This document shows positions 1 to 7,291 of a stretch of DNA of 18,232 nt, piece after piece. A model generated the notes under the pieces. The model saw nothing but the letters and a program-made list of their open reading frames with translations, ran no database searches and was not told the origin of the DNA. A program made the translations under genes and the position numbers. Location: assembly GCA_031267485.1 (NCBI GenBank), contig JAIRYY010000231.1, positions 1 through 18,232 on the forward strand. Reading direction: 5' to 3'. The stretch's first letter is position 1. Each line of letters starts with the position of its first letter. This stretch comes from Tannerella sp. (GTDB taxonomy: Bacteria > Bacteroidota > Bacteroidia > Bacteroidales > Tannerellaceae).

Positions 1-606
1 GTTAGGAATAGTAATGCCTGTCAGGCCTGTGCAGCCGGAAAAAGCAGCGCCGCCGATCGTTGTCACACCGTCAGGAATCGTAATGCTTGCCAGGCCTGTG
101 CAACCGGCAAAAGCAGAACTGCCGATCGTTGTCACACCGTCAGGAATCGTAATGCTTGTCAGGCCTGTGCAACTGGCAAAAGCAGCACCACCGATTGTTG
201 TCACACTGTCCGGAATCGTAATGACTGTCAGTCCGTTGCAATGCCAGAACATGCATTCCGAAATGGAATTATCGGAAGTATAAAAAGTAAAATCTATGGA
301 TTCATAATAGGCCTCGCCTCCACTGACGATATCTGCACCGGCTAAATCAAGGACAGCCAGTTTACCCTTCGCTTCATATCCCGCCATTTCGCGGATGAAG
401 CGTATGTCGGTGCCATTCAGGCTGCCGGTCAGAGTAAGGTCTGTAATCAGGAACTTCCTGTCGGCGGGAATGAGGGTGGGCAGCGTTCCGGCTTCTGCAA
501 GATGGACAGTCAGCGGCTCGCTCTGCGCTCCGGCCGGCAGATAACGGAGTTGCAGTAATACGCATGCGATTACCGGCAAGATTCTGAATGTTTTTTTTCT
601 GCTCAT
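1..606 (-). CDS. BspA-like leucine-rich repeat surface protein, N-terminal part (C-terminus beyond window)
   Basis: An open frame of 202 codons runs from ATG at 606 leftwards to the window edge without a stop, so the gene is cut by the edge. Residues 1 to about 29 form a signal peptide (basic MSRKK start, hydrophobic core, end near AGAQS), so the protein is exported. Residues about 30-110 are a head region with the pattern LNGTDIRFIREMAG and LAVLDLAGADIV, as commonly seen in BspA-family proteins. From about residue 115 there are 23-residue repeats of the type GVTTIGSSAFAGCTGLASI-TIPD, the hallmark of the LRR_5 (BspA/Treponema) repeat family. Family members are surface or secreted proteins, some of them adhesins; the ligand here cannot be read from the sequence. 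The start fits the promoter at 744-775. The C-terminal sorting domain, if any, is not visible. Confidence 0.9.
   Translation of the reverse strand, partial: MSRKKTFRILPVIACVLLQLRYLPAGAQSEPLTVHLAEAGTLPTLIPADRKFLITDLTLTGSLNGTDIRFIREMAGYEAKGKLAVLDLAGADIVSGGEAYYESIDFTFYTSDNSISECMFWHCNGLTVITIPDSVTTIGGAAFASCTGLTSITIPDGVTTIGSSAFAGCTGLASITIPDGVTTIGGAAFSGCTGLTGITIPN
5..211 (-). repeat. Tandem 69-bp repeats encoding LRR_5 units
   Basis: Three complete units begin at 5, 74 and 143 (plus-strand phase ggaat(c/a)gtaatg) with an exact period of 69 bp, followed by a diverged fourth unit from 212. Each unit encodes one 23-residue LRR. Neighbouring units are similar at the DNA level as well as in protein, so the array looks recently duplicated or homogenised. 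It continues beyond the left edge. Confidence 0.9.
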
Positions 607-743
607 AGCTTTTCGTTTTTTGCAATTGATTCAATACTTCGTTATAAGATACCTTCTCGTTTATTTTAATTTATCAGTATTCATACGTTTTCAATTTTTT
701 AGTTATAAATAAGTAAATCAGGAATTTTATTCGTTTGCAGTCA

Positions 744-775
744 CAAATATACAATGCAATGAAATATAAAACAAA
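744..775 (-). promoter_or_regulatory. Bacteroidetes-type promoter of the BspA-like gene
   Basis: On the minus strand TTTG (772-775) is followed after 20 nt by TATATTTG (744-751), matching the phylum's -33/-7 consensus. This puts the transcript start about 130 nt before the ATG at 606, a fairly long leader. The surrounding stretch 607-866 is strongly AT-rich and shows no gene I can support. Confidence 0.6.
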
Positions 776-866
776 TATAATTCGCTATATTGTATTTATT
801 TAATAATAATGGACAATATTATATCATTGAAACATACTACTTTTATGGAATTAAATATCTGTATAA

Positions 867-1083
867 CTTATCATTGGAGGATATCTGGATATATGCAGGC
901 AGTTGGAAAAAGAAATTGCCGATTTTACAGGACAGGGGGAGGCCATTCTGTTTTCGTCCGGATTCGGCGCTAATGCCGGATTCCTGAACGAAATCCCTGG
1001 AACAGATTAGGACTAGACCCGAAATCCGCCAAAAATTCTGGGAAAACGTGAACTATAGGCGGGGAACGCCTCCTATCCCGTAA
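867..1083 (+). pseudogene. Decayed fragment of a PLP-dependent alpha-oxoamine synthase gene (Kbl/BioF/serine palmitoyltransferase family)
   Basis: Two adjoining pieces in different frames resemble one family. Frame at 867-1007 reads GGYLDICRQLEKEIADF then TGQGEAILFSSGFGANAGFL before a stop at 1008. This matches the family segment H..LE.E(I/L)A.F.G.E.A(I/L).F.SG(F/Y).AN.G, normally around residues 85-125 of about 395. Frame at 988-1083 reads SLEQIRTRPEIRQKFWENVN and then YRRGTPPIP before a stop at 1081, resembling the later stretch LE.I...PE.R.KLWEN..YFR...TPIIPV, normally near residues 270-310. The catalytic lysine region that should lie between them is absent, and so are both ends of the gene. 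I infer a gene that lost its ends, suffered an internal deletion of about 150 codons near 985-990 and is frameshifted at the junction. Product not functional. Family assignment is by motif memory, without a database search. Confidence 0.65.
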
Positions 1084-1115
1084 GAGCATGGCGTGACGGG
1101 GCGACCCGCTGATTT

Positions 1116-1739
1116 TCAGGCGTCCGGTTTTCCTTCCGGTATGGAATCGCTTTCGTCCGTGCGGCGCTGCGTTTCGACGGAGAAGTCTGCGGTGGAATTG
1201 AATATGGTGTATTCGCTCATGTTCTGGTTTGACCGGAATCCGATGCCGGTGTTTATGTCTTCTCCTTTCGTAACCCTTATAAAGGAATCCGAATAGCATG
1301 TTCCCTTGTTCTGATCCAGGAACAGCTGGGCTGTTTCGAAGCGTACGCCGTCCGTATTCGAGATGTCGACATTGCCGTCTAACTGCCACAGGTTGCGCCG
1401 CTGGAAATAGTGGGCGGTATCTGCCTTTATACTTGTTTCCAGTTGGAAAGCCGTATCGAATTTTTCGAGGTAGACGCCGTCGGGGAATTGCCAGTAAGGT
1501 TCCGCCGCTTTTCCAAATATGAGCCAGGTAGGGGTTATGACCTTTGTGATGCCGGAGTCGAAAATGAACGTTTCGATATTCGTTTCTTTCAGCGTATAGG
1601 AAGTTTGAGGGTCGAACGTGACCTCTACCATTTCCTTTTTTTCTCCGGAGCAGGACGCGAAAAAATAAAAAGGTATAACAACCGCTATCAGAACGATTGC
1701 CATGCCTTTTAAGGGATTTATTTCAACGCGGCTCATCAT
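1116..1739 (-). CDS. lptC: LPS export protein LptC (periplasmic, inner-membrane anchored)
   Basis: A 207-residue protein with one N-terminal hydrophobic segment (about residues 12-30) ending in a possible lipobox FASC-SGEKKE, then a beta-rich periplasmic domain. The pattern GITKVITPTWLIFGKAAEPY, followed by YLEKFDTA and repeated beta segments (DGVRFETAQLFLDQNKG), fits the LptC/YrbK fold of Bacteroidetes. LptC joins the LptBFG ABC transporter to LptA and passes LPS across the periplasm. I chose ATG at 1739, with a second ATG at 1736 equally possible; a TTG at 1745 is less likely. It lies 18 bp after the TPR gene and is last in the coaX operon. No lptA, B, F or G is in the window. Whether it is a lipoprotein or a simple anchored protein is open. 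Confidence 0.8.
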   Translation of the reverse strand: MMSRVEINPLKGMAIVLIAVVIPFYFFASCSGEKKEMVEVTFDPQTSYTLKETNIETFIFDSGITKVITPTWLIFGKAAEPYWQFPDGVYLEKFDTAFQLETSIKADTAHYFQRRNLWQLDGNVDISNTDGVRFETAQLFLDQNKGTCYSDSFIRVTKGEDINTGIGFRSNQNMSEYTIFNSTADFSVETQRRTDESDSIPEGKPDA

Positions 1740-1757
1740 AAGCAAAAGAGTCCGTTT

Positions 1758-3122
1758 TTATCTGATTTTTACCGTCTCGCCAATCCATCCTCCAATCGTG
1801 AAAGTTTTGCCGTTATCCAGTTCGGGGTGCATAAAGACTTCTTCTTTCGTCGGATAATATTTTGCATACGTGCTGATCAGTTTTCCGACTTCATCCGCAA
1901 CGGAGGGATCCACCTGCCGCGCTCTTTCAAGTTTGTCGACGACCGCGTAATAAACGCATTTGGCCAGCACCGGGTCGTCCGGGAACACGCTCTTTGTTCC
2001 TGCGATGTAACAGGTGGCAATCAGGATATAGGCGCGTCCGTAGTCGGATCTTTCGGCAAGACATTTCAGGCTGTACTGTTTGGCCTTTACCGGATTGCTT
2101 TGCTGCTGCGCCATGATGGCTACCGCATAGTAAAGTTCCGCTTTTATTTCGGCATCATCCGTCATTCCGATGGCTTCATTATAGTATTTTTCGGCGTTAG
2201 CAAAGTCTTTGTCCTTGAAAGCCTTGTTTCCAAGTCCCATAGCCGATTCGGCCGTAGGTTCAATCTTGTGCGCATATTCGGAAGCCGCAAAAAAGGCGTC
2301 CGTTTCCTTGCAGTTCACGCGGCGGAGCAATGTCAGCGTCTCTTTCAGGAACTCAAGGTTCTCCCTGTTCTGTTCCACTTTGGCGCCGTATATGCTTTGC
2401 AGCGTTTCGCAGTCGGCCGCCCCGCTGATAACAAAGTTCTTTTCTATCTCGATTTTTCTGGCGGCAATATTCTCCTCTTCTTTTTCGTTACCGGCCGCTT
2501 TTGCCGCCGTCTGCTGTGCGTCGAGTAAGGAGGAGCACCTCAGGAAGTCGTTGACATACTGTTCCTTGTATTTTTCCATGTCGCTCTGTATGAGTTTGAA
2601 TGAAGCGAACATGTAGAGCGATACGGCTAACGGTTCCGTTTTTTCCTTAAATTCGTCAATCACTTCGCCTGTCCACTTGTAGATTACGTTCGGGTCTGTG
2701 TCTTCCCCTTTCAACTGGTTGTAATTCTGTGCTTTGCGCGACACGATCCAGTCTTTTCCGTACTGTTTGTCATCCCCGAAATATTTGATGCGGTCATCAT
2801 ACAGTTTCATCAGATCGTTGATAATCGCCTCTTTTTTTGCCGCGTCATTTTCTTCCGCAAACTGTCCGTTAAGGATGTTTACACCGTAGATGTAAATGTT
2901 TTTCGTAGATCCCGGACATTCGTCATAAACAATTTTCCAGAATGGATACGCATCCTTGAAATTACCTGATTTTGCATACGGGATAAACAGGCTTATATTG
3001 GTGAGGCAGCGTATACTGTCTTCACCCGCGCCGAATGGCGTCCCGTTATCTACACCTTTCTGGGCGCTCAAACCCGTGGCTATGAAAGCGCCTAATGCGA
3101 ATACAAAAATTTTACTTTTCAT
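1758..3122 (-). CDS. Exported tetratricopeptide-repeat protein
   Basis: A 454-residue protein with a clear signal peptide (residues 1-20, ending GLSAQKG). The body is largely helical. TPR-like pairs are visible in the second half: MGLGNKAFKDKDFANAEKYY, then AELYYAVAIMAQQQSNPVKA and GRAYILIATCYIAG. The first half has an acidic/lysine-rich helical stretch (KAAGNEKEEENIAARK) and four scattered cysteines including CETLQ. TPR proteins are scaffolds for protein-protein contact, and no catalytic motif is present. It sits between an outer-membrane barrel and lptC in one operon (26 bp and 18 bp gaps), so a role in envelope assembly is a fair inference. The specific function is unknown. Confidence 0.8.
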   Translation of the reverse strand: MKSKIFVFALGAFIATGLSAQKGVDNGTPFGAGEDSIRCLTNISLFIPYAKSGNFKDAYPFWKIVYDECPGSTKNIYIYGVNILNGQFAEENDAAKKEAIINDLMKLYDDRIKYFGDDKQYGKDWIVSRKAQNYNQLKGEDTDPNVIYKWTGEVIDEFKEKTEPLAVSLYMFASFKLIQSDMEKYKEQYVNDFLRCSSLLDAQQTAAKAAGNEKEEENIAARKIEIEKNFVISGAADCETLQSIYGAKVEQNRENLEFLKETLTLLRRVNCKETDAFFAASEYAHKIEPTAESAMGLGNKAFKDKDFANAEKYYNEAIGMTDDAEIKAELYYAVAIMAQQQSNPVKAKQYSLKCLAERSDYGRAYILIATCYIAGTKSVFPDDPVLAKCVYYAVVDKLERARQVDPSVADEVGKLISTYAKYYPTKEEVFMHPELDNGKTFTIGGWIGETVKIR

Positions 3123-3148
3123 TTATAATAGTTTTAAGTTGTTTGAAA

Positions 3149-4387
3149 TCAATCTACTTTTCTCTTAAAGAACCAGTGTTCATTAAATGTAAAACTCAAG
3201 GTCATTCTCAGATAGTTTTCATTTATCATTGTCCCGGATTCCGGTTTCACATTCAGATATTCAAATGATACGTTAATAAATGAGCGCGCATCGCTTATCG
3301 GGAGTCCGAATCCGAGCGTGGCGCCGTATTCCCGATATCCGTTGCCGTTGACCAGAATATACGAATCGGTATAGCTTACGCCCGCCCTGTATCTGACGCG
3401 GTTCAGGAATGGCCGGGAAAACAGGTTGGGGATATATTCGACGCCGGCGTTTATTTTCGTCCGGTTTTTAAACATGTTGCCATTCCCGTTGAAGGCCGTT
3501 TTTTTCCATTCCTGATAGGTGAAATCCGCCGCAATCATCAGTTTGTTGTCTTTCACGTACGAAAGACCCAGTCCGTATCCGGCAGGGGTCTCATACGCTT
3601 TGCCCAATATCGTGTCGATGACGGTTTCCGAACTCGAAACTATCTCGTACGCCTTGCTGTTAAGCCGCACTTTCGGCGTGTATACAAGCCCCGCTATCAG
3701 ATGCTCCGTTTTGCTCAGCGGGTGCGTGTATTGCAATCCGAAATCAAATGTCACATCGCTTGTTTTAAGTTCCTGAACCTTTGTGACGGATATCGGATTC
3801 GACGATGCATATTCGGTCTTTGCGCTGTGAAGGATAGAACCGAACAGGTAATTGATATTGCCGCCCACGGAAAGCCGCTTCTTCCAGACGTCAACCGCCA
3901 GTCCGGCGTACAGCTGATTCAGTCCACCTGTCCCGGAAAATGTCTCCATATATTGCAGGCCTTTTTCTGTACTGATATTAGCGAAGTTGTACCCCACGTG
4001 CGAATACGGCAACAGTCCGGCGCTCATGGCAACCCGCCGGTGCAGCGGAAACTGCATGGCCATATATTCAACGTTTCCGTTCGTGTTGTTCTGTTTGTTT
4101 GTCCCGTCATTATACCAGGACAATTGGGCGGAAGCCCCGAAATCGAACAGGAACGTCATGGAATCCATGCATGAATACGAAGCCGGATTCATCGGATTAA
4201 TCTGTTTGGACGAACGCAGTCCTATACCAACCCCTCCCATAGACCTGCCCGCTCCGAAAGAGCGGTTGGCCAATTCTCCATATCCGTAGCGCGTATAAGG
4301 TGAATTGGTGCCGTTTTGCGCCATTGTGGCAAAGGTGCAAAGAGACAACAGTCCCGATACAACCGTCAGATTAATTATTTTCTGCAT
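3149..4387 (-). CDS. Outer-membrane beta-barrel protein of unknown function
   Basis: 412 residues with a signal peptide (1-23, ending ATMAQNG). The mature N-terminus reads NSPYTRYGYGELANRSFGAG and then MGGVGIGLRSSKQINPMNPA, a glycine-rich start resembling OmpP1/FadL-like and PorV-like barrels. The rest alternates short amphipathic strands with turns (FDFGLQYTHPLS, LIAGLVYTPKVRL, YGLGLSYV, RYRAGVSYTDSYI) and ends in a strand-like stretch LRMTLSFTFNEHWFF, as expected for a barrel closing strand. Its ATG lies inside the 3' end of coaX (17-bp overlap in another frame), so the two are probably translationally coupled. Placement ahead of a TPR protein and lptC suggests an envelope-biogenesis or small-hydrophobic-molecule transport role. 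Substrate unknown. Confidence 0.8.
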   Translation of the reverse strand: MQKIINLTVVSGLLSLCTFATMAQNGTNSPYTRYGYGELANRSFGAGRSMGGVGIGLRSSKQINPMNPASYSCMDSMTFLFDFGASAQLSWYNDGTNKQNNTNGNVEYMAMQFPLHRRVAMSAGLLPYSHVGYNFANISTEKGLQYMETFSGTGGLNQLYAGLAVDVWKKRLSVGGNINYLFGSILHSAKTEYASSNPISVTKVQELKTSDVTFDFGLQYTHPLSKTEHLIAGLVYTPKVRLNSKAYEIVSSSETVIDTILGKAYETPAGYGLGLSYVKDNKLMIAADFTYQEWKKTAFNGNGNMFKNRTKINAGVEYIPNLFSRPFLNRVRYRAGVSYTDSYILVNGNGYREYGATLGFGLPISDARSFINVSFEYLNVKPESGTMINENYLRMTLSFTFNEHWFFKRKVD

Positions 4388-5102
4388 TATATTCTAATAT
4401 TCTATTTAAACCAACTAAAACTAAATTAGCGTCTGCAAATATCTGATTTTTAAGTTGTCTTTCAAAATAAAAAGAGTGACCTCCTGTTAAAAAAACAAAA
4501 ATGTCGCCATATTTTGATTTCAACGTATCAATAAACCCGTCCATTTCGTAAACAATACCGTTCACTACTCCGGCCAGAATTGCAGATTCGGTACTTGTGC
4601 CGATAAGCGGAACCTCATTTTTTTCCCTTATCAAAGGCAACCGTTCCGTAAATGTATGAAGCGCCTTAAAGCGGGTCGTCAAACCGGGCGATATATTTCC
4701 GCCAATATAAATCCCCGCAGATTCGATTACTTCGTATGTAATAGCCGTTCCGGCATCAATCACCAGGAGGTCGCGTCCGGGCTGTAAAAAACAGGCTCCC
4801 GCGGCAGCCGCAATCCGGTCTCTGCCCAGCGTGTTTTTTGTCTCGTATTCCACCCGGATGGGGATTGGCGTATATTCGTCCAGCGATAGGAAGTAATTCA
4901 AATGTTCCCTCAAATAATCAACCAAAGCCTTGTCCGTGTCAACAACAGATGATAAGATTCCCTGTGTCGGATTGTATTGCCTGACAATATCTTCAATCCG
5001 GGATGTCTCATCCTTGTCGACAAAAATAAAAGATACGATTTTTCCGCTGTCGAATATCGCCGCTTTTAATTTCGTGTTACCCTGTTCTACAATCAGATTC
5101 AC
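4371..5102 (-). CDS. coaX: Type III pantothenate kinase
   Basis: Phosphorylates pantothenate with ATP, the first step of CoA synthesis, in the cytoplasm. Visible family motifs: the phosphate-binding start NLIVEQGNTKLKAAIFDSG (GNT), GRDRIAAAAGACF in the middle, DAGTAITYE (second nucleotide/metal motif), GGNISPGLTTRF, and LTGGHS near the C-terminus. With GTG at 5102 the product has 243 residues, normal for CoaX. An upstream ATG at 5141 in the same frame would add 13 residues, but the -7 box of the promoter (5128-5135) lies between them, so that ATG would precede the transcript start. First gene of the coaX-barrel-TPR-lptC operon. The usual DxGNT motif is replaced here by EQGNT. Confidence 0.92.
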   Translation of the reverse strand: MNLIVEQGNTKLKAAIFDSGKIVSFIFVDKDETSRIEDIVRQYNPTQGILSSVVDTDKALVDYLREHLNYFLSLDEYTPIPIRVEYETKNTLGRDRIAAAAGACFLQPGRDLLVIDAGTAITYEVIESAGIYIGGNISPGLTTRFKALHTFTERLPLIREKNEVPLIGTSTESAILAGVVNGIVYEMDGFIDTLKSKYGDIFVFLTGGHSFYFERQLKNQIFADANLVLVGLNRILEYNAENN

Positions 5103-5127
5103 CCCCTCGTAAAAATTAAATCCGCGG

Positions 5128-5158
5128 CAAAGATAGTGCATGATGAGGGGAATACAAA
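5128..5158 (-). promoter_or_regulatory. Strong Bacteroidetes-type promoter of the coaX operon
   Basis: Minus strand: TTTG (5155-5158), a 19-nt spacer, then TATCTTTG (5128-5135), an exact match to the phylum consensus. The GTG start of coaX lies 25 nt after the -7 box, giving a short leader. It presumably drives all four genes down to lptC. Confidence 0.8.
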
Positions 5159-5223
5159 ATAAATCGGCTTATTTTTGTTGCCGGGGCCTGTATTCTCCGT
5201 GCAGGCGGGTATTTGAGCCGCGG

Positions 5224-6399
5224 TCAGTTTATTTTCAGGTAGCAATAGATGGGGTAATGGTCGGACAGGTTGACGCGCGTGTCGACCGTGCAATTGTATG
5301 CTTCCATGCCCGGCGAATACAGTATGTGGTCGATGCGGAACAGGAAAAAATTCCGGTTGTAGGATGTTCCCATGCCGAAACCGGATTGGGCGTATGCGTC
5401 CGATAATGAGCCTTGAATCGTGCGGTGAGCGTAGGAGACGGGCGTGTCGTTGAAATCTCCGCACACGATAGTATGGCGTCCGTTTGCCTTGCGTATTTCG
5501 TCGGCGACGGATTCCGCCTGTTTTGCACGGATGCGGAAAGCCTGTCCCAGCTTCTGCTGTATGGAACCCCGCAGCCCGTCGAACGATTCGAAACTTGCGC
5601 GCGTAATCATGTCCGAATATCTGGAACGGTCTTCCGCCGTGAGTTTGAATGATTCCAGGTGATTATTGACAAGAACGATTTTTTTGCCTCCCACCATTAT
5701 CTCGTGTATGGATGCCCCGTTGTATGCCGACGGGAATACAATCCTCCGCGATTTTGTAATCGGGAATCTGGACAGCACGGCCAGCCCGTATTTGTAGCGA
5801 TTGTTTTCCGGCGGTGAAAAAATGATTTCCGCCATGTAGGGATACATCGGCAATGCGCCGGCCACCTTTTCGGAACTCATCAGGTTGGGACGCGAGCTTA
5901 CCATGTATTCCTGCAGACAGACGATATCCGCACCCGATTCGGCAATATACTGTATGATTTTATTCGGCGATTTTTCCGTATGGTCCTTATATGCGAAGCT
6001 CATTACATTATATGAAAGGACTTTGATGACATCCTCCCGCGGCAACACTTCCGTTTTGAAATGAAACGGACAGTAACGCGAGATGGGCGTCCAGCAAACG
6101 GCGAAAGCTAACGTTAATATGGATACGAACAGCCATTTTTTAGTAATCGCCCAATAGGCGAAAAAACAGATGTTGGCAAATATAAGGATGGGGAAGACAA
6201 GCCCGAGGTAAGCGAACAGCACGTACTTTTCGGGAGATATCATGCCGGAATAGGCGGAAACGATAAGGAGTATCACTAAAATAATATTCAGTGAAGCTAA
6301 AAAGGAATGGAATAATACTTTGAACGGCGCCAGCCATTCCTTTTTCCCGTTTCCTGTCCGTTTTCTGTTACCCGTCCGTTTTCTATTGCCTGCTCGCAT
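5224..6399 (-). CDS. Membrane-anchored endonuclease/exonuclease/phosphatase-family protein
   Basis: 391 residues from the ATG at 6399. A short basic repeat-containing tail (GNRKRT twice) is followed by three hydrophobic helices (roughly residues 24-105) and then a metal-dependent hydrolase domain of the EEP superfamily. Motifs in order: VLSYNVMSFAY (Asn of motif I), IVCLQEYM (metal-binding Glu), LVNNHLES (His), VCGDFNDTP (Asp/Asn), DHILYS and LSDHYPIY (Asp-His). All the catalytic positions expected for the family are present. EEP enzymes cleave phosphodiester or phosphate esters in nucleic acids, lipids or inositol phosphates; the substrate cannot be told here. A longer frame upstream (to 6492) is mostly antisense to nothing but overlaps the rhomboid gene, so the 6399 start with a 17-bp overlap is preferred. 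Last gene of the rhomboid operon. Confidence 0.88.
   Translation of the reverse strand: MRAGNRKRTGNRKRTGNGKKEWLAPFKVLFHSFLASLNIILVILLIVSAYSGMISPEKYVLFAYLGLVFPILIFANICFFAYWAITKKWLFVSILTLAFAVCWTPISRYCPFHFKTEVLPREDVIKVLSYNVMSFAYKDHTEKSPNKIIQYIAESGADIVCLQEYMVSSRPNLMSSEKVAGALPMYPYMAEIIFSPPENNRYKYGLAVLSRFPITKSRRIVFPSAYNGASIHEIMVGGKKIVLVNNHLESFKLTAEDRSRYSDMITRASFESFDGLRGSIQQKLGQAFRIRAKQAESVADEIRKANGRHTIVCGDFNDTPVSYAHRTIQGSLSDAYAQSGFGMGTSYNRNFFLFRIDHILYSPGMEAYNCTVDTRVNLSDHYPIYCYLKIN
6337..6390 (-). repeat. Short 18-bp tandem repeat at a gene overlap
   Basis: Codons 4-21 of the EEP gene contain two near-identical 18-bp units (6373-6390 and 6355-6372, each encoding GNRKRT) and a diverged third (6337-6354, GNGKKE). 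The first unit overlaps the last codons of the preceding rhomboid gene. Confidence 0.7.
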
Positions 6400-7291
6400 C
6401 GAATAACTTCCTTTTTTCTTCCACCGAAAGACTTCCGTACCCGGAACGTTTAAGTTTGTCCAGTATCGCGTCAATCGCCCGGTTTTCCTCATTTTTCCGG
6501 CGGCGATACTCGTCGTCCGTTTCCGTCCAGCGATTTTTCCTGTTGCGGGTATGGTCTGTTTCCCTGCGGTAAACCTTAAACGAGGGCCTGTGGGTTATGA
6601 GGTTAACAAATTTATCAATGATTCTGTTCATGAAGCCTGTCATATCCCGTCCTTTCCGGTATTGGGAGGCAAAGAATATGCCGAGCAGCGAGCCTCCGAT
6701 ATGGGCGATGTGCCCGCCGGTGTTTTCGGACGTAATGGCAATGATGTCCAGCAGAAAAACGCCCAATGCGAGATAGATAAGTTTCACGCGCCCCAGCAGC
6801 AGGAGGTTTATGGTATAATTTTTCTGATAAAACGATACGGCGAACACGATGGCCATGATAGAAGCCGAAGCGCCTATGAGGAAACTGTTTTCGGAAAATT
6901 GTCTCAGGAAAGGGAAGATGCGGTATGAAATGACAAACAGCAATCCTCCGGCGATTCCTCCCATCACGTAAAGCCCTCCCAGCTGGCGTCCGCTGAAAAA
7001 CATGAGGAATATTTTCCCGAACCAGTACAGCCACAGCATATTGAACAGTATGTGCAGGAAATCGAAGTGCACGAACATATAGGTGAACGCCGTCCAGGGG
7101 CGGTGAGCAAGCAGCGACCACGACGACGGCATCTGGATGTATTCGAGGAAAGAAGTGTCTTTTATGAAAAGACGCATGATGACAATCGTCAGCCTTATGA
7201 CGATAAAGATTCCTACATTAATATATATGTACTTGGCCAGTATCGAGCCGGCGTTAAACCGCCGGTTTATTTCAGTAAGAATATGTCCCAT
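6383..7291 (-). CDS. Rhomboid-family intramembrane serine protease with cytoplasmic C-terminal tail
   Basis: 302 residues with about six transmembrane helices. Rhomboid landmarks: HFDFLHILFNMLWLYWFG (helix-2 His/Asn region), the serine motif GASAS with Ser142, and TGGHIAHIGGSLLG with the catalytic His197. The usual GxSG motif has Ala in the last place. Rhomboids cleave membrane-spanning substrates within the bilayer; no substrate is known here. After the membrane domain is an approximately 90-residue charged tail (TRNRKNRWTETDDEYRRRKN) ending in a conserved-looking SGYGSLSVEEKRKLF segment, as in many Bacteroidetes rhomboids. It overlaps the upstream rhomboid gene by 20 bp and the EEP gene by 17 bp, so the three are cotranscribed and likely coupled. 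Confidence 0.9.
   Translation of the reverse strand: MGHILTEINRRFNAGSILAKYIYINVGIFIVIRLTIVIMRLFIKDTSFLEYIQMPSSWSLLAHRPWTAFTYMFVHFDFLHILFNMLWLYWFGKIFLMFFSGRQLGGLYVMGGIAGGLLFVISYRIFPFLRQFSENSFLIGASASIMAIVFAVSFYQKNYTINLLLLGRVKLIYLALGVFLLDIIAITSENTGGHIAHIGGSLLGIFFASQYRKGRDMTGFMNRIIDKFVNLITHRPSFKVYRRETDHTRNRKNRWTETDDEYRRRKNEENRAIDAILDKLKRSGYGSLSVEEKRKLFDASRQ

Noticed and set aside
14..283. Plus-strand open frame with repeated PVQPAKA-like units
   Set aside because: It is the antisense of the 69-bp LRR repeats; the minus-strand frame has a signal peptide, promoter and clear LRR_5 units.
790..987. Plus-strand 65-codon frame in the AT-rich gap
   Set aside because: Low-complexity start and no recognisable domain; its right half lies out of frame over the alpha-oxoamine synthase remnant.
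5186..5206. Small hairpin GCCTG/CAGGC after the EEP gene as a terminator
   Set aside because: Only a 5-bp stem with an 11-nt loop and no clear T-run on the minus strand.
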